Source: an uncultured Collinsella sp.
GTDB taxonomy: Bacteria; Actinomycetota; Coriobacteriia; Coriobacteriales; Coriobacteriaceae
DNA: 48,133 nucleotides
Assembly: GCA_902465015.1 (NCBI GenBank)
Contig: CABQLK010000011.1
Location: 1-48,133, forward strand
Reading direction: 5' to 3'
Shown: in pieces, positions 45,888-48,133 of the stretch
Position numbering within the stretch: the stretch's first letter is position 1
Layout: each line of letters opens with the position of its first letter
Notes under the pieces: model-generated
Told to the model about the DNA's origin: nothing
Databases searched by the model: none
Seen by the model: only the letters and a program-made list of their open reading frames with translations
Translations under genes and position numbers: made by a program

Positions 45888-47299
45888 TATCCGATCGCTC
45901 CTTCCATCTCGAGCTTGATCAGGTTGTTCATCTCGACGGCGTACTCCAGCGGCAGCTCCTTGGAGACCGGGTTGGCAAAGCCGTTGACGATCATGGTACG
46001 GGCCTCTTCCTCCGAGATACCGCGGCTCATCAGGTAGAACACCTTGTCGTCGCCGATGCGGCCGATGGTGGCCTCGTGGCCGATATCGACGTTTTTGGCG
46101 CGGATGTCCATGGCCGGAATGGTGTCGGAGCGGCTCTGGTCGTCGAGCATCAGCGACTGGCAGCTCACGGTTGCCTTGGAGCCCTCGGCCTTGGGCGTGG
46201 CCACGATGGAGCTGCGGAACGTCTGGATGCCGCCGCTCTTGGAGATGCCCTTGGTCTCGACGGTTGCCGAGGTATCGGGTGCGTTGAGCACGACCTTGCA
46301 GCCGGTGTCGAGGTTCTGACCGGCGCCGGCAAAGGTGATGCCGGTAAAGCTCGAGCGGGCGCGGCGACCATTGAGCACGCTCATGGGGTAGAGGTAGCCC
46401 ACGTGGCTGCCGAAGGAGCCGCTGATCCACTCGATGTCGCCGTCCTCGTCCACGCGCGCACGCTTAGTGTTGAGGTTGTACATGTTCTTGGACCAGTTCT
46501 CGATGGTCGAGTAGCGCAGGTGCGCACGCTTGCCCACAAAGAGCTCGACGGCGCCGGCGTGGAGGTTTGCCACGTTGTACTTGGGCGCGGAGCAACCCTC
46601 GATAAAGTGCAGGTCGGCATCGTCCTCGACGATGATGAGCGTGTGCTCAAACTGGCCGGCACCCTTGGCGTTGAGGCGGAAGTAGCTCTGCAGCGGGAAG
46701 TCGAGCTTGGTGCCCTTGGGCACGTAGACAAATGAGCCGCCCGACCACACGGCGCCGTGCAGGGCCGCAAACTTGTGGTCGGTGGGCGGGATGAGCGTCA
46801 TAAACTTCTCGTGGATGAGCGGCTCCCACTGCGGATCGTGCAGAGCCTCCTCGATGCCGGAGTAGACGATGCCCATCTTGGACGCCGTGTCCTGCATGTT
46901 GTGGTAGACCAGCTCGGAGTCGTACTGCGCGCCGACGCCTGCCAGGTAGCTGCGCTCGGCCTCGGGGATGCCCAGGCGCTCAAAGGTGTTCTTGATGTCG
47001 TCGGGCACCGATTCCCAGTCGTGTTTTTGGTCGGTGTTGGGCTTGACGTAGGTGACGATGTTGTCCATGTCCAAGCCCTCGATGGAGGGGCCCCACGTCG
47101 GATCCGGGAAGCGGTTGAAAATCTCGAGGGACTTTAAGCGCAGGTCGAGCATCCACTGCGGCTCGTCCTTTTTGGCGCTGATCTCGCGCACGATGTCGGG
47201 CGTGATGCCGGCGTCGAGGCGCTCGAATCCCTCCTCGCCATAGGTGAAGTCGTAGAGGCTGCGGTCGATGTCCGCGACCTCGGTGCGGTTCTTGGTCAT
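45887..47299 (-). CDS. sufB: Fe-S assembly scaffold protein SufB
   Basis: The main scaffold on which Fe-S clusters form, 470 residues. Recognisable blocks are DTASKMGIVYSGIEEALHDP (the SufB N-terminal signature), VWSGGSFVYVPKGTKLDFPLQSYFR (split over residues about 188-212), DADLHFIEGCSAPKY with a conserved Cys, and EATIGRIGDDKVFYLMSRG near the end. It acts in the cytosol as SufBC2D with its neighbours. ATG 47299 lies 12 nt after the sufC stop and has AAAGGGGCG upstream. Confidence 0.97.
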   Translation of the reverse strand: MTKNRTEVADIDRSLYDFTYGEEGFERLDAGITPDIVREISAKKDEPQWMLDLRLKSLEIFNRFPDPTWGPSIEGLDMDNIVTYVKPNTDQKHDWESVPDDIKNTFERLGIPEAERSYLAGVGAQYDSELVYHNMQDTASKMGIVYSGIEEALHDPQWEPLIHEKFMTLIPPTDHKFAALHGAVWSGGSFVYVPKGTKLDFPLQSYFRLNAKGAGQFEHTLIIVEDDADLHFIEGCSAPKYNVANLHAGAVELFVGKRAHLRYSTIENWSKNMYNLNTKRARVDEDGDIEWISGSFGSHVGYLYPMSVLNGRRARSSFTGITFAGAGQNLDTGCKVVLNAPDTSATVETKGISKSGGIQTFRSSIVATPKAEGSKATVSCQSLMLDDQSRSDTIPAMDIRAKNVDIGHEATIGRIGDDKVFYLMSRGISEEEARTMIVNGFANPVSKELPLEYAVEMNNLIKLEMEGAIG

Positions 47300-47311
47300 T
47301 GCGTCGCCCCT

Positions 47312-48112
47312 TTACGCCTGCTGCTCGGCAGCGGCGGCCTCGGCCTGGGCGCGCTGCTCGGCGGCCTCGCGCTCGAAGGTCTCAAAACCGTTCTTGTCGA
47401 TCCAGGGGATGAGCGAGGCGTCGTCCTCGCGTACGATGTGACCCTTGACCATAACGTGGACGCGGTCGACATCCAGGTGTTCCAGGATGCGCGTGTTGTG
47501 CGTGATGATGAGCATAGATCCGTCGCAGCTCTTGCGGTAGGCGTCCATGCCATGGCTGACGGTGGAAAGGGCGTCGACGTCCAGGCCGGAGTCGGTTTCG
47601 TCCAGGATGGCGAGCTTGGGCTGCAGCAACAGGAGCTGGAGCATCTCGACCTTCTTCTTCTCGCCGCCCGAGAAGCCCACGCCCAGCTCGCGGTTGAGAT
47701 AGGCGGTATCCATGTTGAGCTCGGCCGCGAGTTCCTTGACGCGACGGCGGAATTCCTTGCCCTTCATCTCCAGGCCGGGGCGGCCGGCGATGCTGGCGCG
47801 CAAAAAGCTCGACAGCGGCACGCCCGGGATCTCGACCGGGGCCTGGAAACTCAAGAACAGGCCGGCGCGCGAACGCTTGTCGGTGGTGAGCTCGGTGATA
47901 TCCTGGCCGTCAAAGACGATGCGGCCGTCGTTGACCGTGTAAACGGGGTCGCCCATGACCAGGTGGCCGAGGGTAGACTTGCCAGCGCCGTTGGGACCCA
48001 TCAACACGTGGGTCTCGCCGGCGGCGACGTTGAGGTTGACGTTGTGGAGGATGGTCTTCTCGTCCACGGAGGCGGTCAGACCTTCGATGGAAAGCAGCGG
48101 ATTTGCGCTCAT
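47312..48112 (-). CDS. sufC: Fe-S assembly ATPase SufC
   Basis: ABC-type ATPase of the SufBCD complex, 266 residues. Walker A is MGPNGAGKSTLGHLV (about 38-52), the Q-loop region is FLSFQAPVEIPG, the signature is GFSGGEKKKVEMLQ, and Walker B is LAILDETDSGLD. The H-loop His is in IITHNTRIL. The C-terminus adds an Ala/Glu/Gln-rich tail of about 15 residues. It is the first suf gene in the window; only 21 bases lie beyond its ATG, so promoter and any upstream suf regulator are outside. AGAGGGAC lies just before the start. Confidence 0.97.
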   Translation of the reverse strand: MSANPLLSIEGLTASVDEKTILHNVNLNVAAGETHVLMGPNGAGKSTLGHLVMGDPVYTVNDGRIVFDGQDITELTTDKRSRAGLFLSFQAPVEIPGVPLSSFLRASIAGRPGLEMKGKEFRRRVKELAAELNMDTAYLNRELGVGFSGGEKKKVEMLQLLLLQPKLAILDETDSGLDVDALSTVSHGMDAYRKSCDGSMLIITHNTRILEHLDVDRVHVMVKGHIVREDDASLIPWIDKNGFETFEREAAEQRAQAEAAAAEQQA

Positions 48113-48133
48113 GCTGTCCCTCTCTGTATATGG

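Noticed and set aside
45888..46430. N-terminal extension of the sufD frame
   Set aside because: It lies entirely within sufB in another frame; the TAATG overlap fixes the sufD start at 45887.

Overview
This window is a high-GC bacterial chromosome segment, most likely from a Coriobacteriia gut anaerobe and plausibly Collinsella. That placement is inference from gene content: a SufCBDSU operon, an ATP-type PEP carboxykinase, a GGGtGRT protein with its NifU-like partner, a Rho factor with a very long N-terminal extension, and mixed ATG/GTG/TTG starts. No 16S gene is present to confirm it. The content is mostly housekeeping; I see no CRISPR array, prophage or toxin-antitoxin locus.

Layout. 1-4.6 kb (minus strand): serine synthesis (serC, serA), then an M20 peptidase broken by one in-frame TGA and a short DUF1015-like protein. 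4.7-9.4 kb: a K+/H+-type antiporter with a 30-codon ORF touching its stop, a PPP-like phosphatase, a long palindromic element and a flippase-like membrane protein. 9.4-14.4 kb (plus): a REP-like repeat cluster, pckA with palindromes around its promoter, a B3/4-domain protein with a structured leader, MarR, DegV and a small MGMT-family protein. 14.4-17.6 kb (mainly minus): a possible structured RNA, trpS, tagO/wecA and another possible structured RNA. 17.6-26.4 kb: a radical SAM protein, tRNA-Ala, a tail-anchored coiled-coil protein, nicotinate phosphoribosyltransferase, proB and proA separated by an opposite-strand hydrolase, an HD protein and a CarD-family regulator. 26.7-36.5 kb: argS, a repeat-rich gap, rho, an unknown membrane protein with VanZ, a ROK fructokinase and an aminotransferase. 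36.6-37.3 kb: tRNA-His, three tRNA-Lys copies in exact 119-bp tandem repeats, and a truncated tRNA-Lys 3' remnant. 37.4-48.1 kb: an FAD-dependent oxidoreductase, the GGGtGRT/NifU-like pair, a RAYT-type Y1 transposase and the suf operon.

The most unusual content is between the genes. One hairpin with the same stem (CCACCACAAAG) occurs six times, always 15-32 nt after a stop codon, so it looks like a dispersed terminator. A second family built on GGGGACGTTC and GGGGACACTC palindromes is scattered in the same window as a single RAYT transposase, the enzyme class that mobilises REP sequences in other bacteria. Three intergenic regions (about 14.5, 17.4 and 22.2 kb) fold by eye into multi-stem structures with no family I can name. 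These are the best candidates for something undescribed, together with the nonsense-interrupted peptidase and the tRNA-Lys duplication.
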